Of a DNA stretch of 64,000 nt, positions 33,210-41,576 are shown piece after piece (positions within the stretch are counted from its first letter, which is position 1; every line of letters begins with the position of its first letter). A program made the translations under genes and the position numbers. This DNA is from Streptomyces radiopugnans (GTDB taxonomy: Bacteria; Actinomycetota; Actinomycetes; Streptomycetales; Streptomycetaceae). Location of the stretch: the NCBI RefSeq assembly GCF_900110735.1, contig NZ_FOET01000004.1:310001-374000 (forward strand), read 5' to 3'. Below the pieces are notes generated by a model, which made no database searches, was not told where the DNA came from, and was given only the letters and a program-made list of their open reading frames with translations.

Positions 33210-34379
33210 TCACCGTGCTCCGGGCCGGGCGGCGCGGGCGGCGGACCCGTACAGCCTCTCCAGCCGGTCGGCCACGGCTGCCAGCGAGAACCGCTCCCGT
33301 ACCGCGGCACGGCCCGCCGCGGCGGTGCGCTCGCGCAGTGAGCGGTCCTCCAGCAGGCTCAGCACCGCGCCGGCCAGCGCCCCGGGGGAGCCGTCGGTGA
33401 CCAGCGCGGCCCCGCGCCGCTCCAGCTCGGCGGCGATCCCGCAGCTGTCGGTGCAGACCACGGGGGTGCCCGCGGCCAGCGCCTCCAGCACGCTCATCGG
33501 GAACGGCTCGTTCACGCTGGGCAGGACGTACACGGTGGCGCGGGCGATGCGCCGTACCGCGGCGGCGTGGTCCAGCGGCCCGCCGTACCCCACCGCCTCG
33601 TCCAGCCCCTCCTGGGCGATCAGCCGGCGCACCGGTGCCAGTCGGCCCTCGTCGGCCCCGTGCAGGGTGAAGGACGCCTCGGGGTGCTTGGCGCGCACCA
33701 GCGCGGCCATGCGCACGAACGCCTCGGGGCGCTTGCGCCGGTGGAGCCGGGCGAGGAAGAGGACGTCCGCCTCGTCCGGCCGCTCCTCCGGTCCGGCTTC
33801 CTCCCGCGGCCGCTCCCCCGGTCCGGCCGCGGCCGGCCTCACTCCGTTGGGCAGCCGGACCGTCGTCGGACCGCCCGGCCGCAGCACCCTGCGCAGCCCG
33901 GTCTCCTCGGCCTCGGTGAGCACCAGCGCGGCGCGCGCCCTGCGCAGCAGGGGCACATAGCAGCGGTCGAAGAGGTGCACGGCGGCCGAGCGGCGCGGCT
34001 GGACCATGCCGTGGGTCTGGACGACGAAGGGGCGGCGGCGCAGTACGGCGGCGGCCAGCGCCGCGAGGGAGACCAGATCGCGTCCGGCGTGGACGTGCAG
34101 CACGTCGGCCCGGCCCGCCAGCCGCCACAGGGTGAGGGCCAGCCGGGGGTGGAACAGCCCGAGGAACCCCCGGCCGGGCACCAGCGTGCGGGCGCGGTGG
34201 GCGCGCAGCGGCACGCCGTCCAGGGTGCGCGGCGGCGCGGCGCGGCCGCGCCACAGGGAGACCAGCGCGACCTCGTGACCGCGTGCGGCCAGCTCGGCCA
34301 GCTGCCCGGTGGCCACGCTCACCGGGCCGCCGTAGGCCCCGTCGTCGCCGGTCAGGGTGACGGTGTGGACGACCCTCAT
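33210..34379 (-). CDS. Glycosyltransferase family 4
   Basis: GT-B glycosyltransferase of 389 residues. N-terminal domain: DGAYGGPVSVATGQLAELAARGHEV. C-terminal GT4 domain: LFLARLHRRKRPEAFVRMAAL followed by the E-x7-E signature NEPFPMSVLEALAAGTPVV. An Arg/Glu/Pro insert (GERPREEAGPEERPDEAD) precedes the donor domain. It should add a sugar, perhaps fucose or another hexose, to the repeat unit. The ATG overlaps the acetyltransferase stop as ATGA, so the order gmd, acetyltransferase, glycosyltransferase is a coupled operon. Convergent with the other GT4 gene, with no clear terminator between them. Confidence 0.9.
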   Translation of the reverse strand: MRVVHTVTLTGDDGAYGGPVSVATGQLAELAARGHEVALVSLWRGRAAPPRTLDGVPLRAHRARTLVPGRGFLGLFHPRLALTLWRLAGRADVLHVHAGRDLVSLAALAAAVLRRRPFVVQTHGMVQPRRSAAVHLFDRCYVPLLRRARAALVLTEAEETGLRRVLRPGGPTTVRLPNGVRPAAAGPGERPREEAGPEERPDEADVLFLARLHRRKRPEAFVRMAALVRAKHPEASFTLHGADEGRLAPVRRLIAQEGLDEAVGYGGPLDHAAAVRRIARATVYVLPSVNEPFPMSVLEALAAGTPVVCTDSCGIAAELERRGAALVTDGSPGALAGAVLSLLEDRSLRERTAAAGRAAVRERFSLAAVADRLERLYGSAARAARPGAR

Positions 34380-34912
34380 CGTGTGCCTCCGGCGGTGTGC
34401 ACGGCTCCCGGCGCGAGGTCGCGGTGGGCGACCGCCCCGGCCCCGACCACCGCGCCCGCGCCGACGGTGACGCCCCGCAGCACCAGGGCGCGGGCGGCCA
34501 CCCAGGAGCCTCGCTCCAGACGGACGGGGGCGTTGTCGAACTCGAAGGTGGGCGAGTGCCGCTGGTGGCTGCCGGTGCACAGCACCGCCTCCTGGGAGAC
34601 GCACACATCGCTCTCGATGGTGATCGGCTCCAGATTGATCAGCCAGGCACCCTCGCCGATCCACACGTCGTCGCCGACGGCCAGCTTCCAGGGCCACTGC
34701 ACCCGCACCCGGTGCCGGATCAGGACCCGCTGCCCCACGCGCGCGCCGAAGGCCCGCAGCAGGGCCGGGCGCCAGCGCGGCGGGAACCACCACTTGACGA
34801 AGAGCAGGTTGAGCGCGGCGAACCAGGCGGCCTGGGTCAGCAGGCCGCGCTGCTTGTCGTAGCCGGCGCCGGTGAAGCCGCGCAGCCGGCGCCCGGCGGC
34901 CGGGGCGCTCAC
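34376..34912 (-). CDS. WcaF/LacA-like hexapeptide acetyltransferase
   Basis: A 178-residue left-handed beta-helix acetyltransferase with repeated V/I-G-x-G-A hexads ([38 protein letters not shown]) and the catalytic histidine region [10 protein letters not shown]. An N-terminal helix-rich segment ([19 protein letters not shown]) is typical of WcaF-type colanic-acid acetyltransferases. It probably O-acetylates the exopolysaccharide repeat from acetyl-CoA. The GTG at 34912 overlaps the gmd stop (GTGA). Confidence 0.88.
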   Translation of the reverse strand: MSAPAAGRRLRGFTGAGYDKQRGLLTQAAWFAALNLLFVKWWFPPRWRPALLRAFGARVGQRVLIRHRVRVQWPWKLAVGDDVWIGEGAWLINLEPITIESDVCVSQEAVLCTGSHQRHSPTFEFDNAPVRLERGSWVAARALVLRGVTVGAGAVVGAGAVAHRDLAPGAVHTAGGTR

Positions 34913-35922
34913 CGGTCCACCCGCACGCGGCGGCCGGACAGTTCGGCCTCCAGTTGCGCCACATCGGCCTCGACCATGATCCGGGCCAGCTCGCCGTAGT
35001 GCACCTTCGGGGCCCAGTCCAGCAGCTTCCGCGCCTTGGAGGCGTCGCCGATCAGGGCGTCCACCTCGGTGGGGCGCTCGTACTTGGGGTCGAAGCGCAC
35101 ATGGCGCTCCCAGTCCAGCCCCGCGGCGCCGAAGGCGGCGGTGAGGAAGTCGCGGACGGTCGCGGCCACTCCGGTGGCCACCACGTAGTCGTCGGGCTCG
35201 TCGCGCTGGAGCATGCGCCACATGGCCTCGACATACTCGGGCGCGTAGCCCCAGTCGCGGACGGCGTCGAGGTTGCCCAGGTAGAGGTGCTCCTGCAGGC
35301 CGGCGCGGATGCGGGCGACGGCACGGGTGATCTTGCGGGTGACGAAGGTCTCGCCGCGGCGCGGGCTCTCGTGGTTGAAGAGGATCCCGTTGACGGCGTG
35401 GATGCCGTACGCCTCGCGGTAGTTGACGGTGGCCCAGTACGCCATGACCTTGGCGCAGCCGTACGGGCTGCGCGGGTGGAAGGGCGTGGTCTCGTTCTGC
35501 GGGGGCGGGGTGGAGCCGAACATCTCCGAGGAGGAGGCCTGGTACAGCCTGGTCTCCACGCCGCCGGCCCGGATGGCCTCCAGCAGCCGTAAGGCGCCGA
35601 GCCCGGTCACGTCGCCGGTGTACAGGGGGGCGTCGAAGGAGACGCGGACGTGGGACTGGGCCCCCAGGTTGTACACCTCGTCCGGCCTCACGTCGCGCAG
35701 CAGGTTGACCAGCGCCACCCCGTCGGAGAGGTCGGCGTGGTGCAGGACGAGCCGGCGGCCGGGGGTGTGCGGGTCCTGGTAGATGTGGTCGATGCGCTCG
35801 GTGTTGAAGCTGGAGGAGCGTCTCATCAGACCGTGCACGGTGTAGCCCTTGTCCAGCAGCAGTTCGGCCAGATAGGAGCCGTCCTGCCCGGTGATGCCCG
35901 TGATCACAGCGGTACGCGGCAT
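34909..35922 (-). CDS. gmd: GDP-mannose 4,6-dehydratase
   Basis: Extended SDR of 337 residues converting GDP-D-mannose to GDP-4-keto-6-deoxy-D-mannose. Motifs: [23 protein letters not shown] nucleotide-binding site (split over the first strand and helix), the [15 protein letters not shown] loop, [37 protein letters not shown] (catalytic Thr/Glu and YxxxK), and [21 protein letters not shown]. These are diagnostic for Gmd. Together with the divergent fcl gene it supplies GDP-L-fucose. Confidence 0.96.
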   Translation of the reverse strand: MPRTAVITGITGQDGSYLAELLLDKGYTVHGLMRRSSSFNTERIDHIYQDPHTPGRRLVLHHADLSDGVALVNLLRDVRPDEVYNLGAQSHVRVSFDAPLYTGDVTGLGALRLLEAIRAGGVETRLYQASSSEMFGSTPPPQNETTPFHPRSPYGCAKVMAYWATVNYREAYGIHAVNGILFNHESPRRGETFVTRKITRAVARIRAGLQEHLYLGNLDAVRDWGYAPEYVEAMWRMLQRDEPDDYVVATGVAATVRDFLTAAFGAAGLDWERHVRFDPKYERPTEVDALIGDASKARKLLDWAPKVHYGELARIMVEADVAQLEAELSGRRVRVDR

Positions 35923-36059
35923 GGTGTTCCCCCCACAGGTGGTCTGGTGTCGGCCCGTGTCCGGCCGGACGCCGGGGCGGGACGGGATCTCGACGACAAC
36001 TGGCCATGTTTCAGCAGAAGTCGGGAGAAAGTGAGCCTCTCACTGACAGAATGCGCGCC
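35923..36059. promoter_or_regulatory. Divergent gmd / fcl promoter region
   Basis: 137 bp separating gmd and fcl. The stretch 36002-36048 is relatively AT-rich and would fit overlapping promoters; no confident hexamers or ribosome site for fcl were found. Confidence 0.35.
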
Positions 36060-37004
36060 ATGGACGATCTGCTGCCCCCGCCCGCCCGCGTCTTCGTCGC
36101 GGGACACCGCGGCCTGGTCGGCTCCGCCGTCGCCCGGCGCCTGTCCGCCCGGGGCTACGAGGTGCTGACCCGCGCCCGCGCCGAACTCGACCTGCGCGAC
36201 GGTGCCGCCACCACCGCGTACCTGCGCGGCGCCCGGCCCGACGCCGTGGTCCTGGCCGCCGCGAGGGTGGGCGGGATCATGGCCAACAGCACCCGCCCCG
36301 TGCAGTTCCTGGAGGACAACCTCCGCATCCAGCTCGCCGTGGTGAGCGGCGCCCACGCCGCCGGGGTGCGCAGGCTGCTCTTCCTGGGGTCGAGCTGCAT
36401 CTACCCCAAGCACGCCGAGCAGCCGATCACCGAGAGCGCCCTGCTGACCGGCCCGCTGGAGCCGACGAACCAGGCGTACGCCGTCGCCAAGATCGCCGGG
36501 ATCGTCCAGGTCCAGTCCTACCGGCGGCAGTTCGGCGCCTCCTACATATCGGCGATGCCCACCAACCTCTACGGGCCCGGCGACAACTTCGACCCCGAGA
36601 CCTCGCACGTCCTGCCCGCGCTCATCCGCCGCTTCCACGAGGCGGTGGAGAAGGGCGCGAAGGAGGTGGTGCTGTGGGGCACCGGCAGCCCCCGCCGCGA
36701 GTTCCTGCACGTGGACGACCTGGCCGCCGCCTGCGAGGTGCTGCTGCGCCGCTACGACGGCGACGAGCCGGTCAACGTCGGCTGCGGCGAGGACCTGACG
36801 ATCCGCGAACTGGCCGAGCTGGTCGCCTCGGTGGTGGGCTACGAGGGCCGGATCGCCTTCGACTCCTCCAGGCCGGACGGCACCCCGCGCAAGCTGCTCG
36901 ACACCGGCCGGATGCGGGCGCTGGGCTGGTCCCCCTCGATCGGCCTGGCCGAGGGGATCGCCGCCACCCACCGCGCCCGGCTCGGCGCGGCGGAACCGGT
37001 CTGA
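36060..37004 (+). CDS. fcl: GDP-L-fucose synthase
   Basis: Extended SDR epimerase/reductase of 314 residues. Motifs: VFVAGHRGLVGSAVARRL, the LAAARVGGIMANSTRP loop, LFLGSSCIYPK, and YAVAKIAGI with the catalytic YxxxK, then NLYGPGDNFDPETSHVLPALIRRFHEA in pieces. It converts GDP-4-keto-6-deoxymannose to GDP-L-fucose with NADPH. I used the ATG at 36060; another ATG lies 9 nt upstream. Bacterial gmd and fcl are usually adjacent and co-directional, whereas here they are divergent. Confidence 0.95.
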   Translation: MDDLLPPPARVFVAGHRGLVGSAVARRLSARGYEVLTRARAELDLRDGAATTAYLRGARPDAVVLAAARVGGIMANSTRPVQFLEDNLRIQLAVVSGAHAAGVRRLLFLGSSCIYPKHAEQPITESALLTGPLEPTNQAYAVAKIAGIVQVQSYRRQFGASYISAMPTNLYGPGDNFDPETSHVLPALIRRFHEAVEKGAKEVVLWGTGSPRREFLHVDDLAAACEVLLRRYDGDEPVNVGCGEDLTIRELAELVASVVGYEGRIAFDSSRPDGTPRKLLDTGRMRALGWSPSIGLAEGIAATHRARLGAAEPV

Positions 37005-37044
37005 CCCGGCCCCGCCGCCCGCCGCGGCGCCCGCCCGGCCGCTC

Positions 37045-38514
37045 CTAGTACGCGCCACGGGCGCTCACCACGGCGCGGAAGGTGCGGGCCAGGACGCCGA
37101 CGTCCCCGGTGTAGGACCAGTTGTCCACGTACCTCAGGTCGAGCGCGACGGTCTCGTCCCACGACAGGTCGGACCGTCCGCTGACCTGCCACAGCCCCGT
37201 GATCCCGGGCTTGACCGACAGTCTGCGCAGTTCGGTGTCGTCATAGCGCTCCACCTCCTCGGGCAGCGGCGGGCGCGGTCCCACCAGCGACATGTGGCCG
37301 GCCAGCACGTTGAACAGCTGTGGCAGCTCGTCCAGGGAGTAGCGGCGCAGGACGCGGCCCAGCCGGGTGACCCGGGGGTCCTCGCGGATCTTGAACATCC
37401 CCCCGTCGTGCTCGTTCGCCGCCTCCAGCGCCGGGCGCATCCGGTCGGCGGCCTCCACCATCGTGCGGAACTTCCACATCCGGAACGGCACCCGTCCCCG
37501 GCCGACGCGGACCTGCCGGTAGATCACCGGTCCCGGCGACGACAGGCGCACCGCCGCCGCCACCCCCAGCAGGACGGGCGAGAGCAGCACGGCCAGCAGC
37601 AGCGCGCCCACCCCGTCGGTGATCCGCTTGAGCAGCACCGGCAGCCCCCGCCGGGCGGCCGGCTCCACGTGGAGCACGGTCATCCCCGCGGCCCGGGCCA
37701 GCCGCAGCCGGTGGCGCGAGACGTCGACGAGGCCGGGGACGACGGCCAGGCTCCGGCCGTCGTCGTACAGGGCCCAGGCCAGACGGCGCAGCCCCTCCCC
37801 CGTCGTCCACCGCCCGGGCACGACGAAGACCGTGTCGGCGTCGAGTTCCGCCGCGCGCCGCAGGACGGCGGCCGCGTCCGCAGCGCCCACGGCGTTTGCC
37901 GCGTCCACGGCGTCTTCGGCACTCCCGGGCACGCAGCCGCCGACCACCACGTACTCGTCGTCGGTGCGTGCGCCCATCCGCGCCGTCAGGCCGTCCGCGG
38001 CTCCCTCCTCCCCCACCACCAGCACCCGCCGCAGGCCCCGGGCCCGGCGCCGCAGCGCCAGTGTGCGCCGGTACGCCAGCCTGCGGTGGGCGGCGGTCAG
38101 CGCCAGACAGGGAAGGAGTGCGGGCAGCCACGCCCCGGCCGACACCTCCAGCCGCACCATGACGCACACCGCGGCGAGCAGGCCCAGCATCGCCAGCCAG
38201 TCGCGGAGCACCGGCAGTACGGCTCCGCTCTCCCCCGGCTCCCCCGTGTAGCGCCCTCTCAGGGCCGCGATCAGCGGCCAGGCCGCGCCGACGACCGCGG
38301 CGGCCGGCAGCGGACCCGGCCCTCCCCCCGCGGCGCCCAGCGCACCGGCCGGCAACGCCGCGCCCAGCAGGTCCACCGCCAGGGCCGGCGGAAGGCGCCG
38401 CCCGGCCCCGGATCTCCCCCTCGTCTCCCGTTTCCCGTCCCGCGCGCGGACGCGTAACGGCTCGGCTAAGTCCGCGGGCGCGGCGGCGACCCGCGTTCCG
38501 GCAGCCTCGAACAA
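37045..38514 (-). CDS. Undecaprenyl-phosphate sugar-1-phosphate transferase (WcaJ-like)
   Basis: Membrane protein of 489 residues in the polyprenyl glycosylphosphotransferase family. The N-terminal half has four to five hydrophobic segments, followed by a CoA-binding-like domain (LRRVLVVGEEGAADGL). The C-terminal bacterial sugar-transferase domain begins near residue 295 (KRITDGVGALLLAVLLSPVLL) and contains SPGPVIYRQVRVGRG, MWKFRTM, VTRLGRVLRRYSLDELPQ and GPRPPLPEE. It initiates repeat-unit synthesis by loading a sugar phosphate on undecaprenyl phosphate. The frame opens at TTG 38514 after a G-rich stretch; a GTG further in would also be possible, so the start is uncertain. Last gene of the locus on this side. 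Confidence 0.9.
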   Translation of the reverse strand: MFEAAGTRVAAAPADLAEPLRVRARDGKRETRGRSGAGRRLPPALAVDLLGAALPAGALGAAGGGPGPLPAAAVVGAAWPLIAALRGRYTGEPGESGAVLPVLRDWLAMLGLLAAVCVMVRLEVSAGAWLPALLPCLALTAAHRRLAYRRTLALRRRARGLRRVLVVGEEGAADGLTARMGARTDDEYVVVGGCVPGSAEDAVDAANAVGAADAAAVLRRAAELDADTVFVVPGRWTTGEGLRRLAWALYDDGRSLAVVPGLVDVSRHRLRLARAAGMTVLHVEPAARRGLPVLLKRITDGVGALLLAVLLSPVLLGVAAAVRLSSPGPVIYRQVRVGRGRVPFRMWKFRTMVEAADRMRPALEAANEHDGGMFKIREDPRVTRLGRVLRRYSLDELPQLFNVLAGHMSLVGPRPPLPEEVERYDDTELRRLSVKPGITGLWQVSGRSDLSWDETVALDLRYVDNWSYTGDVGVLARTFRAVVSARGAY

Positions 38515-38595
38515 ACCCCTGCCCCCCTACTCGGTCGGCGTCCCCTTCCCCCCGCTCGGCCGGCCGGTGCCGGCTCCGCATTCGCCTCCGTACCG

Positions 38596-38617
38596 AGTGT
38601 GAAGACTAGAACACACT
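38596..38617. promoter_or_regulatory. Inverted repeat upstream of sugar transferase
   Basis: AGTGTG-N10-CACACT, a perfect 6-bp dyad in an AT-richer patch 82-103 bp before the TTG start. A minus-strand TAGTCT hexamer inside the dyad could be a -10. Candidate promoter/operator. Confidence 0.35.
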
Positions 38618-38736
38618 TGCCGATTTCTGTGGCCGTTCACCCAAGTCGTCGATGTCTGCGGCTTCACGTTCACATGACGCCCCGGAGATCATCCGCGGGT
38701 GTTCGGTCCTGTTCCCCGACAGGCCCGCCCGGCCCG

Positions 38737-39360
38737 TCAGGTCCCGTACGCCTCGCCGCCCAGCTCCAGCCGGGCGGTGCCCGCCGTGGCGTCGGCGAGC
38801 CAGGAGCGGAAGGCGTCGACCTCGGCCTCGGGCAGCCCGACCTCGATGGCGACCTCGGTGCCGTAGCGCACGCCCCGCACGTCCCGGCCGCCGGTGCGCA
38901 GCTCGTTCTCGACCCGGCCCGCCCGCTGGTGGTCCACCGTGACCGTGGCCAGCCGCATCCGCCGCCGGGTGACGGTGCCCAGCGCGTCGAGGGCTTCGCC
39001 GACCGCACCGCCGTAGGCCCTGATCAGCCCGCCGGCGCCCAGCTTCACCCCGCCGAAGTAGCGGGTGACCACCGCGGCGGCGTAGCGGACCTCGCGGCGC
39101 AGCAGCATCTGGAGCATGGGTGCGCCGGCCGTGCCGCCGGGCTCCCCGTCGTCGCTCGCCTTCTGCACACCGGCGTCGGCGCCGATGACATAGGCCCAGC
39201 AGTTGTGGGTGGCGTCCGCGTGCCGCTCGCGGACCCGGGCGACGAACGCCCGCGCCTCCTCCTCGGTGGCGGCGGGCGCGAGCGCGCAGATGAAGCGCGA
39301 CCTGTTCACCTCGGTCTCGTGCACGCCCTCGCCCGCGACCGTCACATACTGCTCCCGCAT
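38737..39360 (-). CDS. IMPACT/YigZ family protein
   Basis: A 207-residue UPF0029/IMPACT protein. The N-terminal domain carries the signature RSRFICALAPAATEEEARAFV, DATHNCWAYVIG, SDDGEPGGTAG and YFGGVKLGAGGLIRAY, and the C-terminal DUF1949 domain follows. Bacterial YigZ proteins are ribosome- or translation-associated by family knowledge, but a precise activity is not established. The start at 39360 is supported by a TAGGGT -10 hexamer 7 nt upstream and no Shine-Dalgarno, suggesting a leaderless mRNA. Confidence 0.93.
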   Translation of the reverse strand: MREQYVTVAGEGVHETEVNRSRFICALAPAATEEEARAFVARVRERHADATHNCWAYVIGADAGVQKASDDGEPGGTAGAPMLQMLLRREVRYAAAVVTRYFGGVKLGAGGLIRAYGGAVGEALDALGTVTRRRMRLATVTVDHQRAGRVENELRTGGRDVRGVRYGTEVAIEVGLPEAEVDAFRSWLADATAGTARLELGGEAYGT

Positions 39361-39367
39361 TCCGCCC

Positions 39368-39373
39368 ACCCTA
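39368..39373 (-). promoter_or_regulatory. -10 element for leaderless YigZ-like gene
   Basis: TAGGGT on the minus strand, 7 nt before the ATG at 39360, with no ribosome site. Confidence 0.35.
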
Positions 39374-39421
39374 CGGTCCACCGCGGGGAATGGCCCGGCC
39401 GGGCCGTCCGTTGGCAGGGGC

Positions 39422-39829
39422 ATGTACGGAGACTCAGAGACAGTCCGCAGGATCCTGACCGAGGCCGGTGACACCTGGGCGGTGGTCGGCCTGTCGTCCA
39501 ACCGCGGCCGCGCGGCCTGGGGCGTGGCCGCCGCGCTCCAGCGGTTCGGCAAGCGGATCGTGCCCGTCCACCCCAAGGCCGAGACGGTGCACGGCGAGCG
39601 CGGCTACGCCTCCCTGGCCGAGATCCCCTTCCCCGTCGACGTGGTGGACGTGTTCGTCAACTCCGCGCTGGCCGGCGGCGTCGCGGACGAGGCGGTGGCG
39701 GCCGGGGCGAAGGCGGTCTGGTTCCAGCTCGGCGTGGTCGACGAGGCGGCCTGGGAGCGCACCCGCGCGGCGGGCCTGGAGATGGTGATGGACCGCTGCC
39801 CGGCCATCGAGATCCCGCGTCTGGGCTGA
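39422..39829 (+). CDS. CoA-binding (YccU-like) domain protein
   Basis: A 135-residue single-domain Rossmann protein. Features: TWAVVGLSSNRGRAAWGVAAALQRFG nucleotide-binding strand-loop-helix, RIVPVHPKAETVHGERGYASLAEIP, VDVVDVFVNS and AVWFQLGVVDEAAWERTRAAGL with a conserved MDRCPAIE end. This matches the succinyl-CoA-synthetase-like CoA-binding family (YccU). The cellular role is unknown. Divergent from the IMPACT gene with 61 bp between starts; a strong terminator follows. Confidence 0.92.
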   Translation: MYGDSETVRRILTEAGDTWAVVGLSSNRGRAAWGVAAALQRFGKRIVPVHPKAETVHGERGYASLAEIPFPVDVVDVFVNSALAGGVADEAVAAGAKAVWFQLGVVDEAAWERTRAAGLEMVMDRCPAIEIPRLG

Positions 39830-39837
39830 GCGCCCTC

Positions 39838-39875
39838 CCGTGGCGCGCCCCGCCCGGAGGCGGGGCGCGCCACGG
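39838..39875. terminator. Bidirectional stem-loop
   Basis: Perfect 17-bp stem (CCGTGGCGCGCCCCGCC) with a 4-nt CGGA loop between the convergent CoA-binding and oxidoreductase genes. Confidence 0.85.
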
Positions 39876-39906
39876 AGCCGGAACCAGGACCGGGATCAGG
39901 ATCGGG

Positions 39907-40914
39907 TCAGGCCAGTTCCAGCACCAGCTTGCCGACGTTCTCCCCCCGGAAGAGCATCTGCAGCGTCTCGGGGAAGTCGTCGACGGTGCCCTTCACCACG
40001 TGCTCCTTGACCTTGATGCGGCCCTCGCCGATCCAGCCGGCGATCTCCTGCGCGGCCTGCCCGTAGCGCTTGGCGTAGTCGAAGACCACGAAGCCCTCCA
40101 TCCGGGCGCGGCGGACGAGCAGGGACAGGTAGTTCGACGGGCCCTTGACCGGGGTGGCGTTGTTGTACTGGCTGATCGCGCCGCAGATCACCACGCGGGC
40201 GTGCATCGCCAGCCGGGTGAGGGCCGCGTCCAGGATGTCGCCCCCGACGTTGTCGAAGTAGACGTCGATGCCGTCCGGCGCGTGTTCGCGCAGCGCCTTG
40301 CGGACGTCCTCGGCCCGGTAGTCGATCGCCGCGTCGAAGCCCAGCTCCTCGGTGAGCATGGCGCACTTGCGCGGCCCTCCGGCGATGCCCACGACCCGGC
40401 AGCCCTTCGCCTTGGCGATCTGCCCGGCGATGGTGCCCACCGCGCCGGCGGCTCCGGAGACCACCACGGTCTCGCCGTCCTTGAGCGCCCCGACGTCCAG
40501 CAGGCCGAAGTACGCCGTCATGCCGGGCATGCCCAGTGCGCCCAGGTACGTCGAGGGCGGGGCGAGCGCGGTGTCGACCTTCATCGCGCCCCTGCCGTCG
40601 GAGACGACGTACTCCTGGACGCCGAACGTGCCCACCACGTGGTCGCCGGGCCGGAAGTCGGGGTGGTTGGACGCGGTCACCTCGACGACCGATCCGGCCC
40701 GCATCACCTCGCCGACGCCGACGGGCGGCAGGTAGGAGGGACGGTCGTCGAGCCACCCCCGCATGGCGGGGTCCAGCGAGATGACACGGGTGCGGCCCGC
40801 GAAGCAGCCCGGTCCGGGGTCCTCCACGGGCACCGAGCGGTGCTCCCAGTCCTCGGGCTTCACCTCTCCGGTGGGACGGGCTGCCAGGCGGATCTGGCGG
40901 TTGGTCGCCGACAT
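39907..40914 (-). CDS. MDR-superfamily NADP-dependent oxidoreductase (CurA-like)
   Basis: Zinc-free medium-chain reductase of 335 residues, of the leukotriene B4 dehydrogenase/curcumin reductase group. Motifs: an N-terminal segment with RVISLDPAMRGWL, MPGMTAYFGLLDVG, VVSGAAGAVGTIAGQIAKAKG (Rossmann glycine motif AAGAVG), GCRVVGIAGG and YFDNVGGDILDAAL. It reduces alpha,beta-unsaturated carbonyls with NADPH and is often a detoxification enzyme. GGAGGCC precedes the ATG. A TetR-type operator-like palindrome lies 35-50 bp upstream, but no TetR gene is adjacent. Confidence 0.94.
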   Translation of the reverse strand: MSATNRQIRLAARPTGEVKPEDWEHRSVPVEDPGPGCFAGRTRVISLDPAMRGWLDDRPSYLPPVGVGEVMRAGSVVEVTASNHPDFRPGDHVVGTFGVQEYVVSDGRGAMKVDTALAPPSTYLGALGMPGMTAYFGLLDVGALKDGETVVVSGAAGAVGTIAGQIAKAKGCRVVGIAGGPRKCAMLTEELGFDAAIDYRAEDVRKALREHAPDGIDVYFDNVGGDILDAALTRLAMHARVVICGAISQYNNATPVKGPSNYLSLLVRRARMEGFVVFDYAKRYGQAAQEIAGWIGEGRIKVKEHVVKGTVDDFPETLQMLFRGENVGKLVLELA

Positions 40915-40948
40915 GGGGCCTCCTGCTCGATCGAGACTCCCTGCACCG

Positions 40949-40964
40949 TACCGACCAGTAGGTA
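40949..40964. promoter_or_regulatory. TetR-type operator candidate
   Basis: TACCGACCAGTAGGTA is a near-perfect 16-bp palindrome of the TACYGACYRGTCRGTA kind recognised by many actinobacterial TetR regulators, with one mismatched pair. It lies 35 bp upstream of the oxidoreductase start, where a repressor would act. Confidence 0.5.
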
Positions 40965-41065
40965 CGAGGTCGATGTGATCTGCGACACCCCCGCCCTCCG
41001 GTGCGCCTCAGGCCACCTCGGGCCGCCTCGGGGCGCACCGGGGCACCCCGAGGCGGCCCCGGTCG

Positions 41066-41314
41066 TCAGCCGTCGGGCAGCCGGCCCACGAAGCGCCGTC
41101 TGATCAGCCGCCGTTCGGCCGCGGTGGTGCCGCCCCACACTCCCTCGGTCTCTCCGTTCCTGACCGCCCAGTCCCTGCACTGGGGCATGACGGGGCAGCC
41201 GAGGCAGACGGCCCGCGCCCGCGCCGTCTGCCGTTCCGCCGGGCCGCCGTCCCCGATGGGGAAGAACAGTTCGGGGTCCTCGCCGCGGCACGCCGCGGAC
41301 TCACGCCAGCCCAT
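41066..41314 (-). CDS. WhiB-like [4Fe-4S] regulator
   Basis: A compact Wbl protein of 82 residues: four cysteines (ACRG; CLGCPVMPQC giving three) for a [4Fe-4S] cluster, GVWGGTTAAERR (the G[I/V]WGG turn) and a basic C-terminus (RRLIRRRFVGR). Size and ELFFPIGDGGPA resemble the WblE type. Wbl proteins bind the primary sigma factor region 4 and act on transcription. The ATG has no Shine-Dalgarno; instead a small ORF ends one base before it (TGACATG), which suggests translational coupling. The ATG at 41314 was chosen because an upstream in-frame extension would be Arg/Pro-rich. Confidence 0.92.
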   Translation of the reverse strand: MGWRESAACRGEDPELFFPIGDGGPAERQTARARAVCLGCPVMPQCRDWAVRNGETEGVWGGTTAAERRLIRRRFVGRLPDG

Positions 41315-41315
41315 G

Positions 41316-41450
41316 TCAGCGCAGCGGCCGGCGGGAGCGGGAGGGCCGCGGGGGAACCGCCCGGTACGCGCCGGGCGCACCGGCCGGCGGCGGATCCGCA
41401 CGGAACGCGCGGTCCGCGCGGAAGGGGAAGAAGAAGTCGGGAACGCTCAC
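41316..41450 (-). CDS. Small upstream ORF coupled to the WhiB-like gene
   Basis: A 44-residue frame starting at a GTG with GGAGG 6 nt upstream (VSVPDFFFPFRADRAFRADP...), rich in Phe, Arg and Pro. It stops one base before the whiB-like ATG. The ribosome site and the exact junction argue for translation as a leader, although codon bias in so short a frame proves little. A longer frame from ATG 41573 exists without a ribosome site. Confidence 0.35.
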   Translation of the reverse strand: MSVPDFFFPFRADRAFRADPPPAGAPGAYRAVPPRPSRSRRPLR

Positions 41451-41558
41451 CGGAACCTCCGCGGATTCGGGGCGGCCCGTCACCGGGCAGCCCGGAGATC
41501 CCCACGGCGCGATGGTGCGCCGCAGAGCCCGGCAGAGGTGTCGATATCCAAATATAAA

Positions 41559-41568
41559 GGAACGTTCC
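41559..41568. promoter_or_regulatory. Palindrome and AT-rich promoter patch before WhiB-like gene
   Basis: GGAACGTTCC is a perfect 10-bp palindrome next to an AT-rich patch (41542-41558) that includes a minus-strand TATATT hexamer. This is the likely promoter region for the small ORF and the WhiB-like gene. Confidence 0.35.
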
Positions 41569-41576
41569 GGCACGGG

